Shown piece after piece: positions 1-8,617 of a stretch of DNA of 64,000 bases. This stretch comes from Paenibacillus ottowii (GTDB lineage: Bacteria > Bacillota > Bacilli > Paenibacillales > Paenibacillaceae): positions 264,948 through 328,947 of the forward strand of contig NZ_VIJZ01000007.1 of NCBI RefSeq assembly GCF_006874425.1. Direction: 5' to 3'. The position numbers and the translations under genes are program-made. The notes under the pieces were generated by a model. The model was given only the letters and a program-made list of their open reading frames with translations. It made no database searches and was not told the origin of the DNA. Positions within the stretch are counted from its first letter, which is position 1. The number at the start of each line of letters is the position of its first letter.

Positions 1-411
1 CTCACCGGGATGATCTAGTGCATATACAAAGCAGCTTCCCGCACCTCGGCTATGTCCTAATAGAAACAACGGCAAATCTCTAAATTCATGGCGTGCTCTC
101 AGATTGGACAGCAATAAATCCAAATCCTCTTGTTCTCGGCTATAGGTGTTGCGTGCGAACTTTTCCAGCTCGGTAAAATTCTCCAGATCCTCACCTATGC
201 CATTATGTGAAAAATTGAAGGTCACCACATGGTTATCCATACTCAATGCTTCTGCTATAAAGGGGAACATCCCCCAATCCTTAAATCCTTTGTAGCCATG
301 AGCGATGATGAGCAGGCTCTTGGCCGTATGTTTAGCGGGAAACCAGGAGGCACGGATCACCGCATCTGTTCCTGCATCGGTACCTGCTTCAACCACAATG
401 GTTTCTGACAT
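1..411 (-). CDS. alpha/beta hydrolase, N-terminal part (runs off the window)
   Basis: The reading frame starts at the ATG complementary to 409-411 behind a GGAAGGAT-type ribosome binding site and is open for 137 codons to the window edge. The translation has the alpha/beta-hydrolase pattern: a beta strand followed by IIAHGYKGFKDWG (oxyanion region) and a nucleophile elbow GHSRGAG with the serine in the usual Gly-x-Ser-x-Gly-like setting. The remaining catalytic Asp and His would lie outside the window. The substrate cannot be told. It is transcribed divergently from acpS. Confidence 0.8.
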   Translation of the reverse strand, partial: MSETIVVEAGTDAGTDAVIRASWFPAKHTAKSLLIIAHGYKGFKDWGMFPFIAEALSMDNHVVTFNFSHNGIGEDLENFTELEKFARNTYSREQEDLDLLLSNLRARHEFRDLPLFLLGHSRGAGSCFVYALDHPGE

Positions 412-591
412 CCTATCCTTCCTTTCTACAGGGAGTTTTTAAACTGGCATATCGGCGAATTTAAATATTCAGCGAGTGCCTCTTTCATTTTAACATATAT
501 TGGTGACGCTTTTACGCCTGTGTGACTCGCCAGGGTGTGGATGCACTGTTACAATAGATCCAGTAAGTAAAAAAGGACGGGGAATACCCAA

Positions 592-996
592 ATGATCTAC
601 GGAATTGGACATGATGTGCTGGAAATAAGCCGTATGGCTCATATTTTGGCAGGTAAATATGCAGATGCATTTTTAAATCGGGTATTGACCCCGGCAGAAC
701 GCGAGCTTGCAGTGGAGCGCAAGGGAAGGCTAGCGGAGTTCGTAGCAGGGCGCTTTGCCGCGAAGGAAGCGGTGACGAAAGCCTTTGGCTGTGGAATTGG
801 ACAAATCATCGGGTTCAGCGATATGGATATTTTACCTGAACCGGGGGGGAAGCCCGTAGTTTATTTGTCTTCGTCTGCATGGGATCGACTGAAATTACCG
901 AATATGGGTGACTTGAATTACAGCATTCACTTAAGTATCACACATCAGCCTAACATTGCCTCTGCTTTTGTGATTGTCGAATATAAGGAGACGTGA
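592..996 (+). CDS. acpS: holo-[acyl-carrier-protein] synthase
   Basis: Transfers 4'-phosphopantetheine from CoA to the serine of acyl carrier protein, activating it for fatty acid synthesis. The 134-residue length is typical of the trimeric AcpS type. The N-terminal GIGHDVLEISRM carries the Mg-binding Asp, and the FAAKEAVTKAFG motif holds the second metal ligand and CoA contacts; SITHQPNIASAFVIV closes the fold. Ribosome binding site GGACGGGG lies upstream. The stop codon is 4 bases before the mutY start, so the two are probably cotranscribed. Confidence 0.95.
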   Translation: MIYGIGHDVLEISRMAHILAGKYADAFLNRVLTPAERELAVERKGRLAEFVAGRFAAKEAVTKAFGCGIGQIIGFSDMDILPEPGGKPVVYLSSSAWDRLKLPNMGDLNYSIHLSITHQPNIASAFVIVEYKET

Positions 997-1000
997 TGGG

Positions 1001-2242
1001 ATGACTACAAATACATTGGAACAAAAGCGTTATTTTAGCTTCGAACTGTTAAATTGGTATACACGTAACAAACGCGATTTGCCGTGGCGCCGTCATCGCA
1101 ATCCTTTTTATATCTGGATTTCGGAAATTATGCTTCAACAGACACGTGTCGATACAGTCATACCGTATTTCAATCGCTTTATTGCACGTTTTCCGACGAT
1201 TGAAGCGCTGGCGGAAGCGCCCGAGGAGGATGTGCTCAAGCTGTGGGAAGGGCTAGGGTATTATTCGCGGGCCCGGAACTTGCAAGCTGCAGCGAAACAG
1301 GTAGTTGAGCTTCACGGCGGACAGGTGCCAGATGATACGCAGGCTGTGGCGGCATTGAAAGGTGTAGGTCCATACACGACGGGGGCCATTATGAGCATTG
1401 CCTTTAATCGACCAGAGCCTGCTGTGGACGGGAATGTGATGCGTGTGCTGTCGCGTTATTTCCTCATTGAAGAGGATATTATGAAAGGCAGCACGCGGTC
1501 GCATATGGAAAGCCTAGTCAGGGAGCTGATTCCCGAAGGGAGGGCCTCTGATTTTAATCAGGCACTGATGGAGCTGGGGGCGCTGGTTTGTACTCCTAAA
1601 TCGCCTCATTGTCTGACCTGCCCGGTCATGGAGCATTGCTCGGGCAGGCTGGCAGGCCGCGAAGAGACGCTGCCAGTTAAAACAAAAGCGAAGCCGCCGC
1701 GGCTGGAGCCTCGCTCCGTCGCACTTATCGAGGGCAGCGGCGACAACACAGGCCGCCTACTTGTGCGCCAGCGCCCGGCCAAGGGCCTGTTGGCCCGCAT
1801 GTGGGAGCTGCCGCATGAGCTTGCCGGACCGGAGGGCTACAACGGTCCGGTGCCCGATGAGCCAGCCATGGATCACCTGGCAGCTCATTTGTTGGCAGAG
1901 GGCGTACATGCGCGCCCGGTGCGGTATGTACGTGAGGCGGAGCACACGTTCAGCCACATTCACTGGAACCTGCGTGTGTTCCAGTGTGAGGAGGTCGCCG
2001 CCCCTGCCGGAAAGGCGGGCGAACAGCCGCTGGCTGCCGAGCAGCGGGCCAGCTATAGCACCACGGCGGCGAAGCCGGGTGCGTTGGTTGCGCTGGCAGA
2101 CCAGGCGGAGCAGGCGAGTAGCACCTTGCCAGCGGGGTACCGCTGGATCAGCGAGGCGGATATGTCCACCATGGCGTTCCCCAAGGTATTCCTGGATCTG
2201 ATCACCGAGTATTATGCAAAGCAAAAAGAGAACGGATGTTAA
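1001..2242 (+). CDS. mutY: A/G-specific adenine DNA glycosylase
   Basis: Removes adenine mispaired with 8-oxoguanine. Start chosen at 1001 because AAGGAG sits 10 bases upstream; this gives 413 residues. The N-terminal half is the HhH-GPD fold with EIMLQQT and the catalytic Asp (D143 in VDGNVMR). The [4Fe-4S] loop is complete, with cysteines at 197, 204, 207 and 213 (C-x6-C-x2-C-x5-C). The C-terminal half from about residue 235 is the NUDIX-like 8-oxoG recognition domain. The stretch from about 1650 to 2130 is clearly more GC-rich than the first half and carries an Ala/Glu-rich insertion around residues 335-370, probably a flexible loop. Confidence 0.93.
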   Translation: MTTNTLEQKRYFSFELLNWYTRNKRDLPWRRHRNPFYIWISEIMLQQTRVDTVIPYFNRFIARFPTIEALAEAPEEDVLKLWEGLGYYSRARNLQAAAKQVVELHGGQVPDDTQAVAALKGVGPYTTGAIMSIAFNRPEPAVDGNVMRVLSRYFLIEEDIMKGSTRSHMESLVRELIPEGRASDFNQALMELGALVCTPKSPHCLTCPVMEHCSGRLAGREETLPVKTKAKPPRLEPRSVALIEGSGDNTGRLLVRQRPAKGLLARMWELPHELAGPEGYNGPVPDEPAMDHLAAHLLAEGVHARPVRYVREAEHTFSHIHWNLRVFQCEEVAAPAGKAGEQPLAAEQRASYSTTAAKPGALVALADQAEQASSTLPAGYRWISEADMSTMAFPKVFLDLITEYYAKQKENGC

Positions 2243-2293
2243 TAAAATAACTGTCGGCAAAAAATAAAGTATTAGACTGAGCCTAGAAATTAA

Positions 2294-2342
2294 AACAGCG
2301 ACAACCAAGGACGAGAAAATAAAGTCCTAGACTGTCGCTGTT
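2294..2342 (+). terminator. hairpin downstream of mutY
   Basis: AACAGCGACA pairs perfectly with TGTCGCTGTT, enclosing an inner AGGAC/GTCCT stem. It lies 52 bases after the mutY stop and is the best terminator candidate for the acpS-mutY unit, although no long T run follows it. Two further hairpins follow at 2348-2370 and 2405-2437. Confidence 0.5.
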
Positions 2343-2404
2343 CCATTGAACTAACGTATCCTGTTAGTTCAGTTATATCACTCTTTCCCTAGAATCGTTG
2401 CTAC

Positions 2405-2437
2405 AGCCTTATCCGCGTTTAAATCGCGGGTAAGGCT
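2405..2437. terminator. 13-bp stem hairpin between mutY and the lipoprotein gene
   Basis: AGCCTTATCCGCG pairs with CGCGGGTAAGGCT (one G-T pair) around a TTTAAAT loop. It lies between the convergent mutY and lipoprotein genes and may stop either transcript; the T-rich tail (TGTTCGTT) is weak. Confidence 0.45.
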
Positions 2438-2491
2438 TGTTCGTTACCGGAATTCCGTATTTATTTTCGCAGCCCCTATCGTTAGATACGC

Positions 2492-3484
2492 TTAATTTAT
2501 TTCATTATATCGTTCGACTGCCTTGCTTAGCTTATAATTGAAATTCTCAGGTGTGCCATCTGTAGTGTTCAGGAACTGGCCGTTCAGGTCAGAATCAGAT
2601 ACAGGTTCCTTCTTATTGATGCGTTCAATGATTTTCGAAGCGGCCGCTTTTGCCTCAGTGGCTGAATTAACATAGCTCTCGATACTGAAGCTGTTAATTC
2701 CTTCTTCTTGAACTCGTTTCTTGTCTTTTGAGATGGTCATGAGCGCACTCAGATCTGCGGTCATAATGTCGTATTTGGCTTTAAACTTCGTCATATCAAG
2801 CTGCAGCACATTGTTGGCGGTGATTCCCTGCTCATCCATTGCAATGGCCGTAGCCTCGGCATCTATCATGAACTTCAAGGCTTTATACCTGATCTGCTGG
2901 TCTGAGCCCTTGAGTTTTTGCAGATCAGCCAGACGCTGCTCGTTACCCAATTTTTGCAAAGCCGTGAAGTATTGTTTGGCGACAGTCTCGTAAGCGAGAT
3001 TGGCACTTACAAGCTTGGTATGCAGCTGTTTTCCTTTTGCGAAATTATCATCCACGTAGCCTTTTGTATCGTAGTAGGCTTTCATTTCGTCCAGGACGGA
3101 CAACAGATCATTGATGACTGGTGTCAGTTTGATCACTACGGGGTCTGCGTTCGCAAAAGCAGGTTGGCTTGCGGTATAGCCGTTCGCTTTATCAATAATT
3201 TCCCGCTCAGTTTCAGCAACGCCGAGCATGATGAAGCTGAAGTTCTTGTCGATTACAGGCTGTGTATCAGCTCCGAACTTCTCGAAATAATGAACCAGAA
3301 CCTCATTGATTCTGCCTGTCATCAAGTTATTCAGCCTCACATACGCATTGTATTTTTCGATTTCTTTGCTCTCGCTGGACGTAACGCCTGCAGGCGCTTG
3401 ATTTACGGTGGATGTAATGGCAGAACAAGCGGATAACATTGCACCTAACATGAAAATGGCAATAAAGAATGATAGCTTTCTCAA
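2492..3484 (-). CDS. secreted lipoprotein, DUF3829-like
   Basis: A 330-residue protein with a lipoprotein signal peptide: positively charged MRKL, a hydrophobic stretch, and the lipobox LSAC (Cys20), so it should be lipid-anchored on the outer face of the membrane. The rest is predicted mostly helical and charged. The start of the mature domain (KYNAYVRLNNLMTGRIN) and helical layout resemble the DUF3829 (YiiG-like) lipoproteins, but this is from memory and only moderately sure. Function unknown. It stands alone. Confidence 0.75.
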   Translation of the reverse strand: MRKLSFFIAIFMLGAMLSACSAITSTVNQAPAGVTSSESKEIEKYNAYVRLNNLMTGRINEVLVHYFEKFGADTQPVIDKNFSFIMLGVAETEREIIDKANGYTASQPAFANADPVVIKLTPVINDLLSVLDEMKAYYDTKGYVDDNFAKGKQLHTKLVSANLAYETVAKQYFTALQKLGNEQRLADLQKLKGSDQQIRYKALKFMIDAEATAIAMDEQGITANNVLQLDMTKFKAKYDIMTADLSALMTISKDKKRVQEEGINSFSIESYVNSATEAKAAASKIIERINKKEPVSDSDLNGQFLNTTDGTPENFNYKLSKAVERYNEIN

Positions 3485-3954
3485 AATAGTGATTCCTCCG
3501 ACTGAGTAATTTAACGTGCTTTTCTTTTGTAAGATGTCTGAATAGGAGAGAGAACAACTGACCTCTTCTGGTCGATTAAAATCCCTCTTCGCCGCATATT
3601 AATGTTGATTGTGAAACAATCTATTCAATTTTAAAATTATTTGGTGAATGGGTCTTGAGACTTGAGTAGCATAATTTTATAAATTTCTTTGTCGTCACTT
3701 TAAAGAAGATGTTACATGAGTATGATAAGGTCGGCCTAATGATAAATCGTAATCGATCAGCTTGAGACGGGCGGTGGAGATCCAGTTGCCGTTGCGGCTG
3801 CTCTGGCTGTCCGGAATTAAAGGAGTTATTATTTTTCTCGAACAACCAAGCTATCCTGTCCGTTCGTATGATGAGGTCAGCCAGTTTTTACTGGTTGACC
3901 TCTTTGTTCATAAGAGGTTTATTATGGGCAGCCGGGGTAGAACGTCAAAACGTG
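3485..3954. other. 470-base intergenic stretch without a supported gene
   Basis: AT-rich at the left, more mixed at the right. It holds two inverted repeats: GATTGT-GAA-ACAATC at 3607-3621, about 125 bases upstream of the lipoprotein start, and a 13-bp stem (GAGGTCAGCCAGT / ACTGGTTGACCTC) at 3873-3902 followed on the plus strand by TTTGTT. Short frames here lack ribosome binding sites and recognisable sequence. Confidence 0.5.
3873..3902. terminator. inverted repeat downstream of the AraC regulator
   Basis: GAGGTCAGCCAGT pairs with ACTGGTTGACCTC across a TTTT loop. It lies about 50 bases beyond the stop of the AraC-type gene. On the regulator's strand it is not followed by a T run, so terminator function is uncertain. 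Confidence 0.4.
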
Positions 3955-4776
3955 TTATTTTTGGTGATTTTTTCGGTACTCGGATGGAGTCATCTTGTTG
4001 ACTGTTTTGAACATTTTTGAAAACAGTAATACATCTTTGTACCCTACTGATCGAGCAATATCTCCGATTTTAAGCGAAGTATTTTTTAAGAGGGAGCATG
4101 ATTTTTCAATCCTCAAATGCAATAAATATTCCTGCGGTGACTTATTGAGTTGCTGTTTGAATAAACGATGCAAATACGAACGGTCAATTGAAATGTACTT
4201 GGCAATGTCACTTACGGTAATGAAGTGCGAATAGTTCTGTTGAATGAAGAGAAGCGCCTCTTTGATATACCGCTGCTGTCTTACCTCATTGTTGACTTCC
4301 TGATTAGGATAAAGTTCAAACATCAGATACAGAAATTCATACAACTTGGAAGCGAGCAACAGGTCTTTGTTGGATTTCAGAGTAGCAGATACGACGATAC
4401 TTTCCATACAGCGGGCCAGGCTGCCCTCCGCTTCAAACCGGAAAATGGGATTGTCCCTATTGATACAGGTCCGGCTTAGATATTCTTTTGCTTGCATTCC
4501 ATTAAAACCAATCCAGGCATATTCCCATGGGTCGACTTCATCGGCTTCGTAGTAAATTAGAACCTTTGGCTCAATAAAGAAAGCATCGTTTTTCTCCAAA
4601 TGATAGATTTTATCGTTGACTTTAAAGATTCCTTTTCCTTTTAAAATAAAATGCACCATATATCCGCTTCGAATAGCTGGACCATAAGCGTGTTTGCTGG
4701 TACAGCTTTCTTTGCCACAGGTGTATAAATTGAGATCCAGATTGTTGTAAGAATGATTGGAAAAGTGCGCACTCAT
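3955..4776 (-). CDS. AraC family transcriptional regulator of the alpha-galactoside locus
   Basis: 273 residues. Residues about 15-150 are a cupin-like sugar-sensing domain (MVHFILKGKGIFKVNDKIYHL, then FFIEP), and residues about 170-270 hold two helix-turn-helix units ending in the AraC signature (GYKDVLLFSKMFK, MTPSEYRK). This layout is that of MsmR/RafR-type activators of alpha-galactoside and other sugar genes. It is divergent from the alpha-galactosidase and PTS genes, and the 174-base gap between them carries three direct repeats about 21-22 bases apart, fitting an AraC-type activator. Inference: it activates the galactosidase operon in response to an alpha-galactoside. Confidence 0.9.
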   Translation of the reverse strand: MSAHFSNHSYNNLDLNLYTCGKESCTSKHAYGPAIRSGYMVHFILKGKGIFKVNDKIYHLEKNDAFFIEPKVLIYYEADEVDPWEYAWIGFNGMQAKEYLSRTCINRDNPIFRFEAEGSLARCMESIVVSATLKSNKDLLLASKLYEFLYLMFELYPNQEVNNEVRQQRYIKEALLFIQQNYSHFITVSDIAKYISIDRSYLHRLFKQQLNKSPQEYLLHLRIEKSCSLLKNTSLKIGDIARSVGYKDVLLFSKMFKTVNKMTPSEYRKNHQK

Positions 4777-4817
4777 TTATTTTCACCTCTTAATTTATCT
4801 CTGCATATTATCACACC

Positions 4818-4867
4818 GTTTCATATAGAGTCTACATTATTCCATATAATTATTAAAACTATTCCAT
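4818..4867. promoter_or_regulatory. tandem direct repeats, candidate AraC-type activator site
   Basis: Three similar 10-mers, GTTTCATATA (about 4818), ATTCCATATA (4839) and ATTCCATTAT (4861), recur with a 21-22 base period, two helical turns. The last ends about 15 bases before where a -35 box would stand for a TATACT -10 at 4906-4911; no -35 consensus is seen there, as expected for an activator-dependent promoter. Confidence 0.5.
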
Positions 4868-4950
4868 TATGATTAGGGTGTAAGAAATAAGAAAACAACA
4901 TTATTTATACTTTTTGAAAATATTACTATTGGCGCTACAAGGGGGTCACT

Positions 4951-7146
4951 ATGGCTATAATCATCGATAAAGAGAAGTTATTATTCCATTTACAAGGGAG
5001 CAATACAAGTTATGTCATGCAGGTTATACGAGATGGTTATTTAGCCCATCTGTATTGGGGAAAGAAAATTCAGAACTATCGGGGAAGCAATAAAATCATC
5101 TTTATGGATAGGGGATTTTCACCCAATCCGGCTGGGGCGGATCGAGCCTTTTCACTGGATACCATCCCCCAAGAATATCCGTCATTTGGAAATAGTGATT
5201 TCAGGATTCCTGCGTATCAGCTTCAATTGGAGAATGGCTCTACGGTGACAGATTTTCGGTATAAAGAACATCGGGTTTACCAAGGCAAACCAAAATTGAA
5301 AGGGCTTCCTTCTACGTATGCGGAGGATGATGGCGAAGTAGAAACACTGGAAATCATCCTTGAAGACCCATTAATTGAGGTAAAGGTTGTACTATCCTAT
5401 AGCCTGTATCAAAAGTGGGATGTCATTACCCGTTCAGTCCGTTTTGATAATGAAGGCCAGCAGCAGCTAAAACTGCTTAGAGCGTTAAGTGCTAGTGTGG
5501 ATTTTCGAGATGATGAATATGAACTCATTACCTTGTACGGTGCGCATAATAATGAAAAAAATATAGCAAGGCGAAAAATTTTACCCGGAATTCAAATGGT
5601 AGACAGCTGCCGTGGCGCCAGCAGCCCTCATCAGGCACCCTTTATGGCGCTTGTAAGAGAAGGGACAGATGAAGATCAGGGCGAAGTATACGCCTTTAAT
5701 CTGGTGTACAGCGGGAACTTTACGGCTCAGACGCAGGTAGATTCCTATCGGAACACACGGGTCACGATGGGGATTAATCCTTTTGATTTTACATGGCAGC
5801 TTGAACCGGAGGAGTCGTTCCAAACGCCAGAAGTGGTTATGGTATACACCGAAAATGGCTTGGGCGGCATGTCCAGAATTTATCATGATTTATACAGAAA
5901 CAGATTATGTCGTGGACCATTTCGTGACAAGGAACGACCGATCCTGATTAATAACTGGGAAGCCACCTACTTTGACTTTGATGCCGACAAGATTGAGCAG
6001 TTGGCGAAGGAAGCTCAAAGTGTAGGAGTGGAGCTGTTTGTATTGGATGATGGATGGTTTGGGAAACGGGATGATGACAATACTTCATTAGGCGATTGGG
6101 TGGTGGATCGTCGCAAACTTCCAGATGGGTTGCCGGACCTTGCCAATCGTATTCGAAATCTGGGTATGGAATTTGGTTTGTGGTTTGAACCTGAGATGGT
6201 ATCCATAGACAGCGATTTATACAGAAAGCATCCCGATTGGTGTATCCATGTCCCTGATCGTCCGTATACGCTGGGAAGAAATCAGCTTATGTTGGATTTA
6301 TCGAGGAAGGAAGTATGTGAGTACATCGTTAAGTCGGTTTCCGATATTTTATCGGATGTTCCAATTACTTATGTAAAATGGGACATGAATCGTCACATGA
6401 CAGATGTGGGTTCGGCCGCCTTGCCACCTGAGAGACAAAGGGAGACGGCGCATCGTTATATCCTGGGGCTCTACAGTATTATGGAAGAGCTTACATCGAA
6501 GTTTCCCCATGTCTTATTCGAAAGTTGCTCTAGTGGAGGGGGCCGTTTTGATGCCGGTATGCTCTATTACATGCCCCAGACCTGGACAAGTGACAATACG
6601 GATGCCATTTGCCGATTGAAAATTCAGTGGGGGACAAGTCTTGTCTATCCTCCGATTACGATGGGCGCACACGTCTCCACCGTGCCCAACCATCAAGTGG
6701 GTAGAATAACGCCATTGGAGACTAGAGGTTATGTCGCGATGGCCGGGAATTTAGGATATGAGCTGGATTTGACGACACTAACTGTTGAAGAAAAAGAAGT
6801 GGTGAAAAAGCAAATAGCTCTATATAAGGAAATGAGATCGCTCATTCAGTTTGGGAACTTCTACCGAATCATTAATCCGTTTGATGAAAATGAAGCTGCA
6901 TGGTGCTTTGTGTCAGAGGATCAAACAGAAATGGCGGCCAGCTATTTCAAGGTTTTATCCCAACCCGCTGCCGCGATTAAAACGTTAAAATTCAAAGGTC
7001 TGAATCCAGACTACGTATACAGAAATATAGAAACTGGTGAGCTGTTCGGCGGTGATGAATTAATGCATGTAGGCATAACGCTAACCAGGGTGAAGCAGGA
7101 CTTTTTAGGCCTGTTCTGGAGATTTGTTAAAGAAGACATCATCTGA
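4951..7146 (+). CDS. aga: alpha-galactosidase, GH36
   Basis: Hydrolyses terminal alpha-1,6-galactosyl residues of melibiose, raffinose-family sugars or galactomannan pieces. At 731 residues it has the full GH36 bacterial layout: N-terminal beta-supersandwich, (beta/alpha)8 barrel from about residue 330, C-terminal beta domain. The nucleophile is D478 in KWDMNR and the acid/base D548 in WTSDNTD, the same positions as I recall for the Geobacillus stearothermophilus AgaA enzyme. Other family marks are VLDDGWFG, GLWFEPEM and ESCSSGGGRFD. There is no signal peptide, so it acts in the cytoplasm. GGGGG ribosome binding site upstream of the ATG. The PTS gene follows 23 bases later. Confidence 0.95.
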   Translation: MAIIIDKEKLLFHLQGSNTSYVMQVIRDGYLAHLYWGKKIQNYRGSNKIIFMDRGFSPNPAGADRAFSLDTIPQEYPSFGNSDFRIPAYQLQLENGSTVTDFRYKEHRVYQGKPKLKGLPSTYAEDDGEVETLEIILEDPLIEVKVVLSYSLYQKWDVITRSVRFDNEGQQQLKLLRALSASVDFRDDEYELITLYGAHNNEKNIARRKILPGIQMVDSCRGASSPHQAPFMALVREGTDEDQGEVYAFNLVYSGNFTAQTQVDSYRNTRVTMGINPFDFTWQLEPEESFQTPEVVMVYTENGLGGMSRIYHDLYRNRLCRGPFRDKERPILINNWEATYFDFDADKIEQLAKEAQSVGVELFVLDDGWFGKRDDDNTSLGDWVVDRRKLPDGLPDLANRIRNLGMEFGLWFEPEMVSIDSDLYRKHPDWCIHVPDRPYTLGRNQLMLDLSRKEVCEYIVKSVSDILSDVPITYVKWDMNRHMTDVGSAALPPERQRETAHRYILGLYSIMEELTSKFPHVLFESCSSGGGRFDAGMLYYMPQTWTSDNTDAICRLKIQWGTSLVYPPITMGAHVSTVPNHQVGRITPLETRGYVAMAGNLGYELDLTTLTVEEKEVVKKQIALYKEMRSLIQFGNFYRIINPFDENEAAWCFVSEDQTEMAASYFKVLSQPAAAIKTLKFKGLNPDYVYRNIETGELFGGDELMHVGITLTRVKQDFLGLFWRFVKEDII

Positions 7147-7169
7147 TGCAGCTAGAGGAGGTTTACTAG

Positions 7170-8609
7170 ATGGAAGCAAAAGAAAAGCAGTATAAGCAAA
7201 TTTCTCAAGAAATTTTAAAATATATCGGTGGCGAAGAGAACATTATTGGTGTGGCCCATTGTGCCACAAGATTAAGAATTGTACTTGAAGACAATGAAAA
7301 AGCGGAATTAAAAAAGATTGAAGAAGTTGATCTGGTTAAAGGCGTCTTCATAGCAGGGGATCAACTACAGATCATTTTTGGAGCAGGGCTGGTCAATAAT
7401 ATCTATGCCGTGTTCTCTAAACTGACCGGAACAGAAGATATGTCATTAAGTGATGTCAAATCGAAGTCCGCACAAAAGCAAAATCCTTTTCAAAAAGCGA
7501 TTAAATCGCTGTCAGATGTCTTTATTGAGATCATGCCGGGAATTCTTGCTGCTGCATTGTTAATGGGGATCACCGGGCTGCTAGGTCAGAAAGGGCTATT
7601 TGGTCCCAAGTCGATTGTGGAGATGTACCCAATTTTCCAAGGGATCAATCGCTTTGTTCAAATCGTTTCCACAGGTATTTTCACCATCCTGCCGCTGCTT
7701 GTTGTTTATTCAGCCACCAAGAGATATGGCGGTCGTCCGATTCTGGGGCTTGTACTGGGTGCAATTATGCTTCATCCGGCCTTGGCGGACGCCTTTGAGG
7801 TAGCGAAAGGGAGCCAAAGCCCGGAATCGATCAGTCTTTTTGGTCTTCCCGTTCAGTTGGTTGGATTTCAGGGCGGTATCATTATTGCTCTGATGATGGG
7901 GTATGTGGTGGCCAAATTGGATCAGTTTTTTAACAAAAAGGTTCCAGACATGATTAAATTGTTTTTGGCTCCTTTGCTGACGGTCTTTGTATCTTCTCTA
8001 CTATTGTTTACGATTATTGGTCCTCTGGGGCGAGAGCTAGCCAGTCTGGTCACGGTTTCATTGCTTTGGATGACGCAAAACCTGGGAATATTCGGCTTTA
8101 TGTTTTTTGCAGGCATTCAGCAAATTATCGTTATTACGGGGTTGCATCATGTTATGGGTGCGGTAGAAGCGCAGCTGTTAACTGATACAGGCAGAAATTT
8201 TATCAACCCGTTGGCATCGGTGGCTTTGATGGCGCAAGGGGGCGCTGTTTTGGGATATGTCTTTTTGAATCGCAAAGACACCAAGGTCAAAGAACTAGGG
8301 TACTCTGCATTCGGGTCCGTACTTTTTGGAATCTCGGAACCCGCAATCTTCGGGGTCACTTTGAAGTATAAGTTCCCTCTGGTTGCTGGATGTCTCGGAG
8401 GAATGGTTGCCGGAGCCTATGTATATTTAAGCAAGCTGACAGCCATTGGATTCGGAACTACGGCTCTTCCCGGCTTTGCAATTGCAGCGTCAGAGAATCA
8501 TGGTCATATGAATTATCTTATCGCTCATCTGATTGCCCTGTTATGTGGAGCATTATTCACATTGGCTTACGGTGTGATCAAGAACAAGAGGTCAAAAGCA
8601 ATATCTTAA
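7170..8609 (+). CDS. PTS EIIBC component, glucose/sucrose superfamily
   Basis: Membrane sugar permease that phosphorylates its substrate on entry. Residues 1-85 are the EIIB domain with the phosphorylatable Cys31 in AHCATRLRI; residues about 105-475 are the multi-helix EIIC domain with FGISEPAIFGV and the GLHHVMG region typical of sucrose/trehalose/beta-glucoside members. No EIIA domain is attached or nearby, so phosphate must come from an EIIA elsewhere. Strong AGAGGAGG ribosome binding site; it forms an operon with the alpha-galactosidase. Substrate is inferred to be an alpha-galactoside. The pairing with a GH36 enzyme, which normally acts on unphosphorylated sugar, is odd. Confidence 0.9.
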   Translation: MEAKEKQYKQISQEILKYIGGEENIIGVAHCATRLRIVLEDNEKAELKKIEEVDLVKGVFIAGDQLQIIFGAGLVNNIYAVFSKLTGTEDMSLSDVKSKSAQKQNPFQKAIKSLSDVFIEIMPGILAAALLMGITGLLGQKGLFGPKSIVEMYPIFQGINRFVQIVSTGIFTILPLLVVYSATKRYGGRPILGLVLGAIMLHPALADAFEVAKGSQSPESISLFGLPVQLVGFQGGIIIALMMGYVVAKLDQFFNKKVPDMIKLFLAPLLTVFVSSLLLFTIIGPLGRELASLVTVSLLWMTQNLGIFGFMFFAGIQQIIVITGLHHVMGAVEAQLLTDTGRNFINPLASVALMAQGGAVLGYVFLNRKDTKVKELGYSAFGSVLFGISEPAIFGVTLKYKFPLVAGCLGGMVAGAYVYLSKLTAIGFGTTALPGFAIAASENHGHMNYLIAHLIALLCGALFTLAYGVIKNKRSKAIS

Positions 8610-8617
8610 GAAATGAC

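Noticed and set aside
1757..2308. Minus-strand frame of 183 codons across the mutY 3' half
   Set aside because: Antisense to the GC-rich NUDIX part of mutY, without domain sense.
3621..4001. Short frames on both strands between the lipoprotein and AraC genes
   Set aside because: No ribosome binding site; AT-rich, no conserved sequence seen.
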